Below are positions 16,869 to 24,911 of a stretch of DNA of 64,000 nt, in pieces. The first letter of the stretch is position 1. Each line of letters begins with the position of its first letter. The translations under genes were made by a program, and so were the position numbers. The DNA is from Blautia sp. An249. GTDB lineage: Bacteria > Bacillota > Clostridia > Lachnospirales > Lachnospiraceae. Under the pieces are notes generated by a model that worked only from the letters and a program-made list of their open reading frames with translations, made no database searches and was not told where the DNA came from. Location of the stretch: contig NZ_NFJL01000005.1 in NCBI RefSeq assembly GCF_002159835.1, forward strand, positions 62,001-126,000, read 5' to 3'.

Positions 16869-18034
16869 TTTGTTCGTTTCAGCATGCTGGCCAGGAAGAG
16901 ATAATAACCTCGTACAATATCATAGACGGAAGAAAGATTGTCACTCGGGCTGCTCTGAATCACCTCAATTCCCATCTCCTTATATCTGTCCTTGAGCTGT
17001 TCATACCACGCTGCCCCAGTTCCCCCTGCAACAACAAGCATATCCGTTCCTATGAAACTATCATACGCAAGTTCCATTCTCGTCATTGTCTCAATGCAAA
17101 GCTGTCTGGTATGCCGTTCCAAAATATCTGCGAAGGAAACTTCTTTTTTCCTTCTTGCCACTCTGTCTACTACCGGGATTTTGCCCGTCTGCAGATACCT
17201 CTGGAATGCATGTACAGCAATCTCTGTACCGTAAATATCCTGTATATCCGCCACAGTTCTGCGGAATATTTCCTTCATGGCACCTGCCGGGAACGTTTCC
17301 TTATTTGTAACCTTGTGCGTTTTTGCTGAAATGAGGCACCCGTCAATTGTACCAAATCCCCCGTCCATTATGACAACCTCCAGCTTTCTATAGATCCGAT
17401 TGCCCAATGCTGTCATATCCGCATTGTTATTCAGACATGTAGAATAATATGCCCCCAAAGGCTGCTGAAGAATCACCAGGTCCTCTTTTTCAATCTCGAA
17501 CTCATATGTTTCCCACGGGTTGCTTCCTATTTTCAAATCAAATCTGTGGTGTCCCTCTAACACGTTCCGCAAAGGGGCGGCGTCTGCAATATGATATTTT
17601 GCAGGGAGTCCGCTGACTATTTTAAGCTTGTCTTCCTCTTTTTTCGCTCCTATTTTGTTCGCCCGCATTGCCATAGCCATACTGGTTTCCGCCAATGTCT
17701 TGAACATGGGATTGTGATAACGGTATCTGGAATACAGCGTGTTCATGCTGTCATCCACATCATTCGGGCTGAGGGAATTGTTCGCCATCTCCCCCACATC
17801 CCAGAGTACGCCTTTGTCATCCCGATACAGAATATCAGAGTTCTTCATCTTCCCTACTTCAGCAATCCCTTCTCTTCTTACTCTGGCAAAACTCGGGAAA
17901 CAAAGTACTGCATTCGGGGCGTACACTTTAACACCGGAATACCCCACATCAATCCCAATCGGCCAGTATCCATCAACAGATACATTTTTTCTGGGAATGT
18001 ACTCGCTCTTTGTCTTAAAATCATAAATATTCAT
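16865..18034 (-). CDS. parM: ParM/StbA-like actin-family plasmid segregation protein, 389 aa
   Basis: The actin-fold landmarks are in order. The phosphate-1 loop is GIDVGYSGVKVY (about 27). Phosphate-2 is VVIMDGGFGTIDG (about 205-218). The adenosine motif is MLVVAGGTGAAWYEQL (about 335-350). ParM proteins polymerise with ATP and push sister plasmids apart through ParR bound at a centromere. Its presence argues that this element exists, at least at times, as a replicating circle. Good GGAGGTG site before ATG 18034. No clear parC repeats lie directly upstream. Confidence 0.85.
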   Translation of the reverse strand: MNIYDFKTKSEYIPRKNVSVDGYWPIGIDVGYSGVKVYAPNAVLCFPSFARVRREGIAEVGKMKNSDILYRDDKGVLWDVGEMANNSLSPNDVDDSMNTLYSRYRYHNPMFKTLAETSMAMAMRANKIGAKKEEDKLKIVSGLPAKYHIADAAPLRNVLEGHHRFDLKIGSNPWETYEFEIEKEDLVILQQPLGAYYSTCLNNNADMTALGNRIYRKLEVVIMDGGFGTIDGCLISAKTHKVTNKETFPAGAMKEIFRRTVADIQDIYGTEIAVHAFQRYLQTGKIPVVDRVARRKKEVSFADILERHTRQLCIETMTRMELAYDSFIGTDMLVVAGGTGAAWYEQLKDRYKEMGIEVIQSSPSDNLSSVYDIVRGYYLFLASMLKRTK

Positions 18035-18056
18035 CTCTACACCTCCATCGTTTCTT

Positions 18057-18071
18057 CCAATATGACTGATT
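18057..18071 (-). promoter_or_regulatory. Element-type promoter motif (AATC-N3-CATATTGG)
   Basis: Minus-strand AATC-AGT-CATATTGG, 23 bases upstream of parM. Two bases differ from the consensus at the ends. Confidence 0.5.
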
Positions 18072-18111
18072 CTGTCCTTTTGTACTATCCATGTTTCTTC
18101 TCATAACTATG

Positions 18112-19524
18112 TCAGATAAATATTTCAGCGATGTAGAAATATCCATTCTTTTCTACAACGGCAATCCCTATGTGGGTGTAGGATCTGCTCATCCGCGCTG
18201 CTCTGGAGTATTCCTGCACCTGAAATCTAGTATGAATATCTTTTGCTGTTTTTGTAGCAGTTGTACGCCATAAGGTTTCCGACGGAGCTGCTGACTGGAT
18301 ACCAAAACGGCTCAGAAGATTCGATAGGTCTCCATACACCGGTGAGTCAAAATCCGAGTGATTATAGATTGCCATATCAGCAGCCTTAATCCGGGCAATC
18401 TTGTAAACATCACTGCCCGCCGACAGCTTCAGTGCTTGCAGCCCGTTTGAGGTGCGCTCCTCATTCAGTTTAGAAAGTACGCTTTGTGCAATATCATCCC
18501 GATATTTCAATCCAGATGAAACACGTTCATACTCCTCGGAAAGAGTTGCTCTGACCGCACTTGCGTCAGGAGCGCTTCCGCTTCCTGTTACACTTTGCAC
18601 CTTACTAATCTCTGTAGGGCCTGTTTTCTTTGTGCTGACCAGTTTACCGCTGGCGTCATATGTCCGTGTGATAACCGTCTGGTAAGTAATAATCCAGCCA
18701 CCGCTTGTTTTCTTGTCTACTATCGTTTCCGTTTCAACATAGCCACCACCGCTGATTTCTTCTGTAGTAATTCCCGGATTGATAATCGTGATACCGTCGC
18801 CACCAGTCTGACCGGTTGATTCTTCTGTTTGCTCTGTTTGCTCCTGCCCAGTCTGTTTTTTTGTCTCATTTTCCTTTTTCACATTTTCCTTTGGCTTTTG
18901 GCAGGCTTCCCATGTATAATTCCCATCATCGTCCAGAACTCTTTCCATATAGCCTGTAACCACACCATGCTCGTTGACTACCGCATAAACATTCCCCTGA
19001 ACTCGATGGTAATTCTCCGGGATGACCATTCCATTGTCTTCCTTCTGGTGAATTTCATTTCCATGTTCATCTACTTCCACAAAATAATATGTATCATCTG
19101 CGTTCCTTACATATCGCAGATATTTTACAGAACCATCCGCGTTTGTTACCTTATACACATTTTCAAGCCCTTCAACCGCTTCATAGTCTTCCGGTATATC
19201 AGGATTTACATCTTGCCAAAGCCAGGAACCGTCCTCTTGTTTTATTCTCTGTCTGTATCCCTCAATCCTGCCATCTTCTCCGATAACCATATACAGTTCC
19301 TCTTCTCCAAGAACGGGAACATAATTCTGGGGGATTTCCGGATCAAGATACCATTCTTCGCCAACATCCGGTAAATCCTCTGCCCTCAGCCACCAGGCTC
19401 CCTCTTTCTCATCTGCCCCATACGCATAAGCATCAGGCCGTTCTTCGGGTTCCTTTGCTTTAACCGCCCATAAACTTCCAAATGCTATCTGCAGGAAACA
19501 AAACAGCAGTACTAATTTTCGCAT
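18112..19524 (-). CDS. Secreted protein with three tandem repeats and a C-terminal CAP domain, 470 aa
   Basis: ATG 19524, preceded by GAGGAGG, opens a signal peptide (MRKLVLLFCFLQIAFGSLWAVKA). Residues of about 55-215 form three repeats of roughly 50 residues of the form IPxxYxxVxGxxxVYxVxxxDGxxxGYxxRxxxxDGxYxW. A Thr/Gln-rich linker follows. The last 130 residues are a CAP/SCP-like domain (LSKLNEERTSNGLQALKLS, AADMAIYNHSD, YTHIGIAVVEKNGYFYIAEIF). Bacterial CAP proteins are secreted and often bind wall or membrane components. Role on the element unknown, perhaps adhesion during transfer. Confidence 0.82.
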   Translation of the reverse strand: MRKLVLLFCFLQIAFGSLWAVKAKEPEERPDAYAYGADEKEGAWWLRAEDLPDVGEEWYLDPEIPQNYVPVLGEEELYMVIGEDGRIEGYRQRIKQEDGSWLWQDVNPDIPEDYEAVEGLENVYKVTNADGSVKYLRYVRNADDTYYFVEVDEHGNEIHQKEDNGMVIPENYHRVQGNVYAVVNEHGVVTGYMERVLDDDGNYTWEACQKPKENVKKENETKKQTGQEQTEQTEESTGQTGGDGITIINPGITTEEISGGGYVETETIVDKKTSGGWIITYQTVITRTYDASGKLVSTKKTGPTEISKVQSVTGSGSAPDASAVRATLSEEYERVSSGLKYRDDIAQSVLSKLNEERTSNGLQALKLSAGSDVYKIARIKAADMAIYNHSDFDSPVYGDLSNLLSRFGIQSAAPSETLWRTTATKTAKDIHTRFQVQEYSRAARMSRSYTHIGIAVVEKNGYFYIAEIFI

Positions 19525-19619
19525 TCTCTCTGCGCCTCCTCTCTTATTCTCAGCCCTCTGGGTACTCAAGCTTGGTCTTCTGCATTTTCATCTCCTCCTT
19601 CCTTCTTATAAGTTCAAAA

Positions 19620-19634
19620 AAAATATGCCGGAAA
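19620..19634 (-). promoter_or_regulatory. Element-type promoter motif (TTTC-N3-CATATTTT)
   Basis: Minus-strand TTTC-CGG-CATATTTT, 96 bases upstream of the CAP-domain gene. Confidence 0.6.
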
Positions 19635-19671
19635 CCGACATATTATAAATTCCATCCCCCATTTTCCTATT

Positions 19672-19716
19672 GCGCATACAAAGTGTATAACCCGACATAC
19701 AGAGTGTAAACCCCGG
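19672..19716. repeat. Two imperfect direct repeats with dyad character in a 450-base gene-free stretch
   Basis: GCATACAAAGTGTATAACCC and ACATACAGAGTGTAAACCCC stand head to tail about 23 bases apart. Each contains the dyad-like CATAC-N3-GTGTA. The surrounding region 19635-19960 holds no gene but several hairpins (for example AAACGA-N9-TCGTTT near 19804, and AGCAGGA pairing with TCCTGCT near 19858). This could be a regulator or partition-protein binding site; no function is shown. Confidence 0.4.
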
Positions 19717-19962
19717 TCGTTTTTCTATCCCTTCCACTTCTTTTTCTCTCTTCGCATCCTCTATGGACAGCTTTTGAGTAGATTAAAAGAGAAATGAGCA
19801 GGAAAACGATAGCTGCGGTCGTTTAAACTGTCATACGCACGTTTTTTTCTTCTCCTGCTTTTTTACTTCAAAATTACTTCTTATCACCTTCTAAAGAGAG
19901 GCCGTTTATAAATTCATCCTTTTTTCTTAAGATTATACCGTTTGGTACGATTTTATTGTCGA

Positions 19963-19977
19963 TTTCCTGCATATTTA
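19963..19977 (+). promoter_or_regulatory. Element-type promoter motif (TTTC-N3-CATATTTA), exact
   Basis: TTTC at 19963-19966 and CATATTTA at 19970-19977, 47 bases before the plus-strand PP2C operon. Confidence 0.7.
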
Positions 19978-20023
19978 GGATAGCGAAAATTATGTAGAAT
20001 TTTGAAAGGAGATAATTTGTACC

Positions 20024-20716
20024 ATGTATGGATTGCTCGGACCACAACAAAAACTATCCGAAGTTCAGGAAATGTTACTGGGGAAACGCCAGCACTATTC
20101 CGCAGCTTTTCTGGATCGTATCACCGGAGATATTAATATCTATGAAGCTCTCCGGTATATTTTTGAAGCCTATCTGGAATGGACGCCCTATCAGGTCAGG
20201 GACTGCCTAACCCATGATATTATCCGCCTGTTAAGGCTGGAGCCATTAATTAACCGAATTCCGTGCCCACCGGAATTAGACCGTACAAGGGATCTGGAAT
20301 ATATCGCATGGTATATTTATCCTCAGACCGTCAACTGCAATCAGCGTGATCTTGCCATCAAGGTGTATCACCGTCTGAACAAAGGCGAAATTTCCCGGTT
20401 CCCAAAAGGATATTTTGACGGTACTGTTCAAGGATGGTTCCGTGCAAGATGTGCCTTTCAGTGTATGCTGATTGAATATCTGCCCCCTTTTGAGAATCTG
20501 GAAGCGTTATATGCATACTTTGCAAGCCCCAGAGGAAAGGACGCGATCCGCAAATATAAACTGTTGGTTCCACTGAGAGAGTTGTATGAATCCCCTCTTG
20601 AATACCTGCATGATTCTTTGAGTTCACAGCAAAAGGACGAAGCTTTATATCAGAAATACAGGAAACGACACTCTGGCAGTCCTAAAAAGGAAGGAGGCTT
20701 TCCAATTGAAACGTAA
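20024..20716 (+). CDS. Hypothetical protein, 230 aa
   Basis: Soluble, helix-rich protein with many aromatics (YEALRYIFEAYLEWTPYQVRD, LEYIAWYIYPQTVNCNQRDLAIKVYHRLNKG). No family recognised. ATG 20024 follows AAAGGAG. It is first in a three-gene operon with a lipoprotein and a PP2C phosphatase; the overlaps suggest linked function. Confidence 0.75.
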   Translation: MYGLLGPQQKLSEVQEMLLGKRQHYSAAFLDRITGDINIYEALRYIFEAYLEWTPYQVRDCLTHDIIRLLRLEPLINRIPCPPELDRTRDLEYIAWYIYPQTVNCNQRDLAIKVYHRLNKGEISRFPKGYFDGTVQGWFRARCAFQCMLIEYLPPFENLEALYAYFASPRGKDAIRKYKLLVPLRELYESPLEYLHDSLSSQQKDEALYQKYRKRHSGSPKKEGGFPIET

Positions 20717-21197
20717 AATTTTATTTTATGCTTTTTCTGTAAGCCTGTTATTTTCCGGATGTTCCTCCAAAAGTATATCTGGTAATGACTGGTTGCTGGA
20801 GCAGTCTTTTTCGTACTCAGATTTGGAACAAGCCAGTTTAAGTATTTCGGATCTCTTTTCACTCTATTTTGTAGGTGCGGTTGATAAAAAGGACATCCTC
20901 AATGAATTAGAACTTTTGACTGCCCAGATTTCATTCAGTCAGGAGCAATACCTTGAAGGAATAGAGGCGATCTCTCCGTCCAGTCACTCCTATGCGTCTA
21001 AGAGCGGGGAAGAAGCTCTTACTACTTCCTATGAGATTACATTGGATTTTCTTGATAATGCGGAACTGCTCCTAAAAGCAGGCGAACAGCAACAGCTCAT
21101 GTATGAATATTTAGAATGGCGTGAACTATTGATTACTCAAATCGCTACATATTGCACAGCAATAGATCTTGTATCTGAAAAGGAGGAGAACCCATGA
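20706..21197 (+). CDS. Putative lipoprotein, 163 aa (TTG start)
   Basis: TTG at 20706 follows AAGGAAGGAGG and begins MKRKILFYAFSVSLLFSGC, a lipoprotein signal with lipobox FSGC. The mature part is helical and acidic. The gene overlaps both neighbours (11 and 4 bases), so translation is coupled. It sits with a PP2C phosphatase and could be the membrane partner of that signalling unit. Confidence 0.8.
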   Translation: MKRKILFYAFSVSLLFSGCSSKSISGNDWLLEQSFSYSDLEQASLSISDLFSLYFVGAVDKKDILNELELLTAQISFSQEQYLEGIEAISPSSHSYASKSGEEALTTSYEITLDFLDNAELLLKAGEQQQLMYEYLEWRELLITQIATYCTAIDLVSEKEENP

Positions 21198-21979
21198 CCA
21201 GTATTTATTCCTATGATGGGAAATCAGACATCGGATATCAAAAAAGTATCAACGAAGATTTCATTGATGCTGTGGAACTTGACGAGCGCACTTTACTGCT
21301 TTTTGTAGCAGACGGAACCAACAGCGATCCAGACGGCGGCTTACAGCCAGCTTCCATTGCAATACACGAAATGGGTACTATGCTTAAGCGTATTTTCGAG
21401 AAATCAGCCTCTGCATTTTTGATGAATCCCGAGCTGTTTCTGACAGAAGCCTTTGAATTCACAAATCGAATTCTTATGGTTTTTACAGCCGCCAACAAAG
21501 ATCGCTTTGCAGGATTCGGGTGCAGTCTCGCCTGCTGTCTCATATACCAAAAAGAGAATCAAACCTGTGCCACTGTTGTAAATGCCGGGAATACCCGTTT
21601 CTATTTAATCCGGTTAACCAAAGGGACACCCGCTATTCACCAGCTTACAACTGATCATACCCGCGCTTCCGATATGGTGTTAACAGGCCAGATCTCAGAA
21701 GAGGAGTATTACTCACATTTGGACCGGCTGGTCCTGACCAGCGGACTCGGCATTTTACCGGAGCCCAAACTCCAGATTCTTGATAATCTGTCTATTAAGA
21801 AGAACGATATTTTACTGATGACAACAGACGGCATCCACTATGCGATACGACCGGAAGCGCTCTCTGATATTGTCCTCCAATCCGGCACCTGCTCGGATGC
21901 TGCGAAAAGCCTGATTGAAGCTGCAAAAATAGAGAAATATCCCGACAACATGTCTGCCCTTATTGCATACATTCCGTAA
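21194..21979 (+). CDS. PP2C-type (PPM) protein phosphatase, 261 aa
   Basis: The fold is marked by YDGKSDIGYQKSINEDF near the N-terminus, LLLFVADGTNSDPDGG (motif with metal-binding Asp), FAGFGCSLACCLI, VVNAGNTRFYLIR (the GDSR-like strand) and LLMTTDGIHY. The usual DG-G metal motif is present as ADGTNSDPDGG. PPM phosphatases remove phosphate from Ser/Thr using Mn or Mg. No kinase is visible in the window, so the target is unknown. Confidence 0.82.
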   Translation: MTSIYSYDGKSDIGYQKSINEDFIDAVELDERTLLLFVADGTNSDPDGGLQPASIAIHEMGTMLKRIFEKSASAFLMNPELFLTEAFEFTNRILMVFTAANKDRFAGFGCSLACCLIYQKENQTCATVVNAGNTRFYLIRLTKGTPAIHQLTTDHTRASDMVLTGQISEEEYYSHLDRLVLTSGLGILPEPKLQILDNLSIKKNDILLMTTDGIHYAIRPEALSDIVLQSGTCSDAAKSLIEAAKIEKYPDNMSALIAYIP

Positions 21980-22000
21980 TGTGATCCACCGTCTTTTCAT

Positions 22001-22042
22001 AAAAAAATGGACCATCGCACATTAAGCGATTGTCCATTTTTT
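22001..22042. terminator. Bidirectional terminator
   Basis: AAAAAATGGACCATCGC pairs with GCGATTGTCCATTTTTT. It lies between the convergent genes ending at 21979 and 22047. Confidence 0.85.
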
Positions 22043-22046
22043 CGGG

Positions 22047-22283
22047 TTATCCCCTCTCCTTTAGAAGCTGCATGATTTCCTCTAATTTCTGAGGTTCTAT
22101 AGTTTTTAGCAGTTCTGATGATTTCACATTCATCACTGCCAGTATAGTAATATACAACGTCGGCATATTGTTCTCTATTGCTCCTTCTTTCAGTTTACTC
22201 ATAAAACGGTTTATTGTCTCTTTCGCTATTTTTACATCACTCTCTCTTAAAGTTACTTCGTTCCCGCCAATAACAATTTTCAT
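22047..22283 (-). CDS. Hypothetical protein, 78 aa
   Basis: Small charged helical protein (MKIVIGGNEVTLRESDVKIAKETINRFMSKL). Start at 22283 with AAAGGTGG. It follows the 200-aa gene on the same strand with a terminator between them, so expression may depend on read-through. Function unknown. Confidence 0.7.
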   Translation of the reverse strand: MKIVIGGNEVTLRESDVKIAKETINRFMSKLKEGAIENNMPTLYITILAVMNVKSSELLKTIEPQKLEEIMQLLKERG

Positions 22284-22305
22284 TTGAGCACCACCTTTCC
22301 TTATG

Positions 22306-22338
22306 AAAAAAGCGCAGCCCTAAACAGTACTGCGCCTT
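22306..22338 (-). terminator. Hairpin terminator
   Basis: AAGCGCAG (22310-22317) pairs with CTGCGCCTT (22330-22338), and the minus strand runs into TTTTTT. Confidence 0.7.
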
Positions 22339-22346
22339 AACGAACC

Positions 22347-22949
22347 TTACTGCCGTCCTCTCTGAGTCAAATGATCAATAATTCCCTGAAATGCCAGTTT
22401 CTTTTCCTGCAGACTGGCATATTCTAAAAACTCATTCAGGTTTCTGTAGGAAAACATCTGGGCCAGACGTGTTTCATTAATGAGAGTTGATAAGATACGA
22501 ATCATTTTCTCTATATCTTTTTCATCCTTTACGGAGTACTTTTTTTCGCTCAGCACTTCTGACATATACTGTTTGCATGTTTTCCCAATAATCCTCTTCT
22601 TCTCCGGATCATTTATTCTCTGGAGATATCCGTACAACTCTGCCAATGCCTGTTCTCCATATTGTTTAAGTGCCTGATTTGCTGTCATCCCCGTGTAAGG
22701 GCCATCTGTTATGATCATTGAAGCAGCATACTGCTCCCTCTCCACAGGCATACTGTCACTTCGCTCGTCAACCTGCTCCAGATCCAGCACCCTTTTTTCA
22801 ACTGGCCGCCCCATACAGGATGTAAGCATCTGAAGAATTGCCTGGTCAAGATACTCTCCTGCACCATCAATCTCAATAATTATTCTTGTACCGACCTTGT
22901 ATAACCTCACATTTCTCATTGTTGTTCCCGGTTCCGCTTCCATATTCAT
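22347..22949 (-). CDS. Hypothetical protein, 200 aa
   Basis: ATG 22949 follows AAAGGAG. The beta-rich first 40 residues (VRLYKVGTRIIIEIDGAGEYLD) are followed by helices with a GPYTGMTANQALKQYGEQALAELYGYL segment. Unrecognised. It is a single gene with an element-type motif 29 bases upstream. Confidence 0.7.
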   Translation of the reverse strand: MNMEAEPGTTMRNVRLYKVGTRIIIEIDGAGEYLDQAILQMLTSCMGRPVEKRVLDLEQVDERSDSMPVEREQYAASMIITDGPYTGMTANQALKQYGEQALAELYGYLQRINDPEKKRIIGKTCKQYMSEVLSEKKYSVKDEKDIEKMIRILSTLINETRLAQMFSYRNLNEFLEYASLQEKKLAFQGIIDHLTQRGRQ

Positions 22950-22977
22950 AACACTCCTTTCATCCATTCCATTTTCT

Positions 22978-22992
22978 TAAATATGAATGAAA
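22978..22992 (-). promoter_or_regulatory. Element-type promoter motif (TTTC-N3-CATATTTT)
   Basis: Minus-strand TTTC-ATT-CATATTTT, 29 bases before ATG 22949. This is one of the shortest leaders, so the transcription start must lie within about 10 bases of the motif. Confidence 0.7.
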
Positions 22993-23115
22993 TTGTGGTT
23001 CATAATGGATTACCAGTTTTTTCCATTTTAAATGACATTGTATTTATGTATGTCAAGTGATATACTGAATTCAATAACTGGTGATGGGAATATTAAGGAT
23101 TCGAGGTTGGTACGT

Positions 23116-23412
23116 ATGAATATACTATATCTCCAGGATGATACACTCCATTTTCACGGATTCTCCAAGCTTCAAAAAACAGTTGCAATTCTTTATTCCA
23201 AGGATACAGGACCTGCAGTTATTGCACCGGGGGAAAACCATTCTTCTATTGTTTCATTTGAGATTGAGGACCATTCTTGTCAGGCGCCAAATATCATTGA
23301 ATACTTTAAGAAAAAAGGAGCAATCGGGTATGCGTTTGTAGAAACAAGTGACCGCTATATTCAGTCCCCGATTTATTGTCCTGGCATCCCGTCTGAACTG
23401 GAGGAAGTGTGA
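23116..23412 (+). CDS. Hypothetical protein, 98 aa
   Basis: MNILYLQDDTLHFHGFSKLQKTVAILYS is a compact start behind GAGGTT; the frame is open back to 23032, so a longer form is possible. Short mixed alpha/beta protein, not recognised. It is followed by a strong terminator at 23438. Confidence 0.6.
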   Translation: MNILYLQDDTLHFHGFSKLQKTVAILYSKDTGPAVIAPGENHSSIVSFEIEDHSCQAPNIIEYFKKKGAIGYAFVETSDRYIQSPIYCPGIPSELEEV

Positions 23413-23437
23413 ATCCAACTCACTATTTTTTAACACG

Positions 23438-23479
23438 TAGATCTATTCGGAAGGGCTCTCCAAATAGATCTATTTTTTT
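23438..23479 (+). terminator. Strong intrinsic terminator
   Basis: TAGATCTATT (23438-23447) pairs perfectly with AATAGATCTA (23463-23472), followed by TTTTTT. Confidence 0.85.
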
Positions 23480-23590
23480 GAGATCTCTACCGCAATAAAG
23501 GCATACTCCCTGTCAGTTTATTGACCTTCTTTTTGCTCCGCAGAACAGCCCTAAGCAAGTATATCATACTTCCTCTTTTCAGCTCCGTGT

Positions 23591-23598
23591 GCTATAAT
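23591..23598 (+). promoter_or_regulatory. Extended -10 promoter of the acetyltransferase gene
   Basis: TGCTATAAT near 23590-23597 is a good sigma-A extended -10, about 35 bases before the leader peptide. No element-type motif is present. Confidence 0.55.
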
Positions 23599-23632
23599 CA
23601 GAGGAACAGATTCTGAATTTGAGGTGATATAG

Positions 23633-23671
23633 GTGAGACGCTACATTGTAATTACCGATATAGCTGCATAA
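23633..23671 (+). CDS. Leader peptide MRRYIVITDIAA controlling the acetyltransferase
   Basis: GTG at 23633 follows GAGGTG and opens a 12-codon frame ending in TAA at 23669, 24 bases before the resistance gene's start codon. Its last codons (ACC GAT ATA GC) form the left arm of a hairpin whose right arm covers codons 2-5 of the downstream gene. This is the arrangement of drug-inducible leader peptides such as those of cat and erm genes, where a stalled ribosome opens the hairpin. Confidence 0.6.
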   Translation: MRRYIVITDIAA

Positions 23672-23708
23672 TAAAAATTATTGGAGGATTTCAAAATGGC
23701 TATATCGG
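23655..23708 (+). promoter_or_regulatory. Translational attenuator hairpin over the acetyltransferase start
   Basis: CCGATATAGC (23655-23664) and GCTATATCGG (23699-23708) are perfect 10-base arms. The loop holds the GGAGG site and the start ATG 23696 sits at the stem base, so the closed hairpin should block initiation. Confidence 0.65.
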
Positions 23709-24325
23709 AGAAAAAAATATATCCCCGTACAGGAGATAAGGAAACGGTTTATTTAAAAAGCATTGTAACAGACCCGGCTATTATCATTGATGAATTTACT
23801 ATATATAATGATTTTGTCAATGATCCTCGGGATTTTGCAAGAAACAACGTTTTATATCAATATCCAATCAACCATGATAAGTTGATAATCGGAAAGTTTT
23901 GTTCTATTGCATGTGGTGCGAAATTTTTGTTTAACAGCGCCAACCACACACAGACTTCATTATCTACTTACCCATTCCCCATCTTTTTTGAAGAATGGGA
24001 TTTGGAAATTAAGGATGTTTCAACAGCATGGGACAATAAAGGAGATATCGTCATTGGCAACGACGTTTGGATCGGTTATGAAGCTGCTATTATGGCAGGT
24101 GTTACGATTGGAGATGGTGCAATAATTGGTACCCGCGCGGTAGTAACAAAAGACGTACCACCATATACAATAGTCGGTGGTGTTCCTGCCAAACCAATTC
24201 GCAAACGATTTTCAGATGAGACGATTTCTTTACTCCTGGAGTTGAAATGGTGGAATTGGCCTATAGAAAGGATTTCACAGAATATAGAGGCAATAAAAAC
24301 CGGAAGACTGGATAAAATGAAATAA
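23696..24325 (+). CDS. CatB/Vat-like xenobiotic O-acetyltransferase, 209 aa
   Basis: This is a left-handed beta-helix acetyltransferase. [24 protein letters not shown] contains the catalytic His of the ANH motif. [57 protein letters not shown] is the hexapeptide core. LKWWNWPIE is the conserved end of Vat (streptogramin A) and CatB (chloramphenicol) enzymes. It transfers acetyl from acetyl-CoA to a drug hydroxyl; which drug cannot be told from sequence. ATG 23696 is set by GGAGG eight bases upstream. It has its own promoter and attenuator, so it is cargo. Confidence 0.88.
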   Translation: MAISEKKIYPRTGDKETVYLKSIVTDPAIIIDEFTIYNDFVNDPRDFARNNVLYQYPINHDKLIIGKFCSIACGAKFLFNSANHTQTSLSTYPFPIFFEEWDLEIKDVSTAWDNKGDIVIGNDVWIGYEAAIMAGVTIGDGAIIGTRAVVTKDVPPYTIVGGVPAKPIRKRFSDETISLLLELKWWNWPIERISQNIEAIKTGRLDKMK

Positions 24326-24385
24326 AATACCAACCGTGGGAAGCCTAAAAAAATCCATTTCTTGCAAATCCCAGTCTATAAAGGA

Positions 24386-24428
24386 AAAGCACCGAGCGAG
24401 GGACAAACATCCCCACGTCCGGTGCTTT
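24386..24428. terminator. Bidirectional terminator
   Basis: AAAGCACCG (24386-24394) pairs with CGGTGCTTT (24420-24428). It separates the convergent acetyltransferase and polymerase operons. Confidence 0.75.
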
Positions 24429-24503
24429 ACTATGTTTCGCTTATTCATTAGTGAAATGGAAAGAAACTTCTTTTCCAAAAAGAACAAAACCGCAACAAAT
24501 TTT

Positions 24504-24911
24504 TCAATCCGCTGCCTCTATTTCCGCTATATCAGCAATTTTAACACTATCCCCGTTCTCGAACCGAAGAATTCTCTTCACGTCATCAATTCGTTTCACC
24601 CTGCCTGACATTGTTACATAGGCTCCGCCCGCTTTCCTTTGATCCGGCAGAAAATAGGTAACAGATATCTGCGGATGTTGACCGATATGTGCAGCAAGCC
24701 AATCTAACTTTCGCTTTATTTCTTCCTGGGAACTTTCACTTAGCTCCAGTCTCGGAATCGTCTGACGACCGGTCTCCTGTATGACATCACCATAACCTGT
24801 CAAAGCCGCAAATGGCGAAAACTGGGCGGCACGTTCTTTCATGGTCATCTGCGGGTGTACGCTGGAAACATGGTGAGGAAGTTCCAACATATCATCATAC
24901 GTCCGTTTCAT
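24504..24911 (-). CDS. YolD-like protein, 135 aa
   Basis: Near the N-terminus are KERAAQFSPFAALTGYGDVIQE and later LDWLAAHIGQHPQISVTYFLPDQRKAGGAYVTMSGRVKRID, the YolD-like domain. YolD proteins are almost always encoded beside UvrX/YqjW Y-family polymerases on phages and plasmids and may act as their processivity or control subunit. Its start overlaps the polymerase stop by 4 bases, so the two are coupled. Confidence 0.85.
   Translation of the reverse strand: MKRTYDDMLELPHHVSSVHPQMTMKERAAQFSPFAALTGYGDVIQETGRQTIPRLELSESSQEEIKRKLDWLAAHIGQHPQISVTYFLPDQRKAGGAYVTMSGRVKRIDDVKRILRFENGDSVKIADIAEIEAAD

Noticed and set aside
16338-18034. Chromosomal MreB-type actin
   Set aside because: Length, the phosphate loops and the overlapping small partner gene fit ParM/StbA instead.
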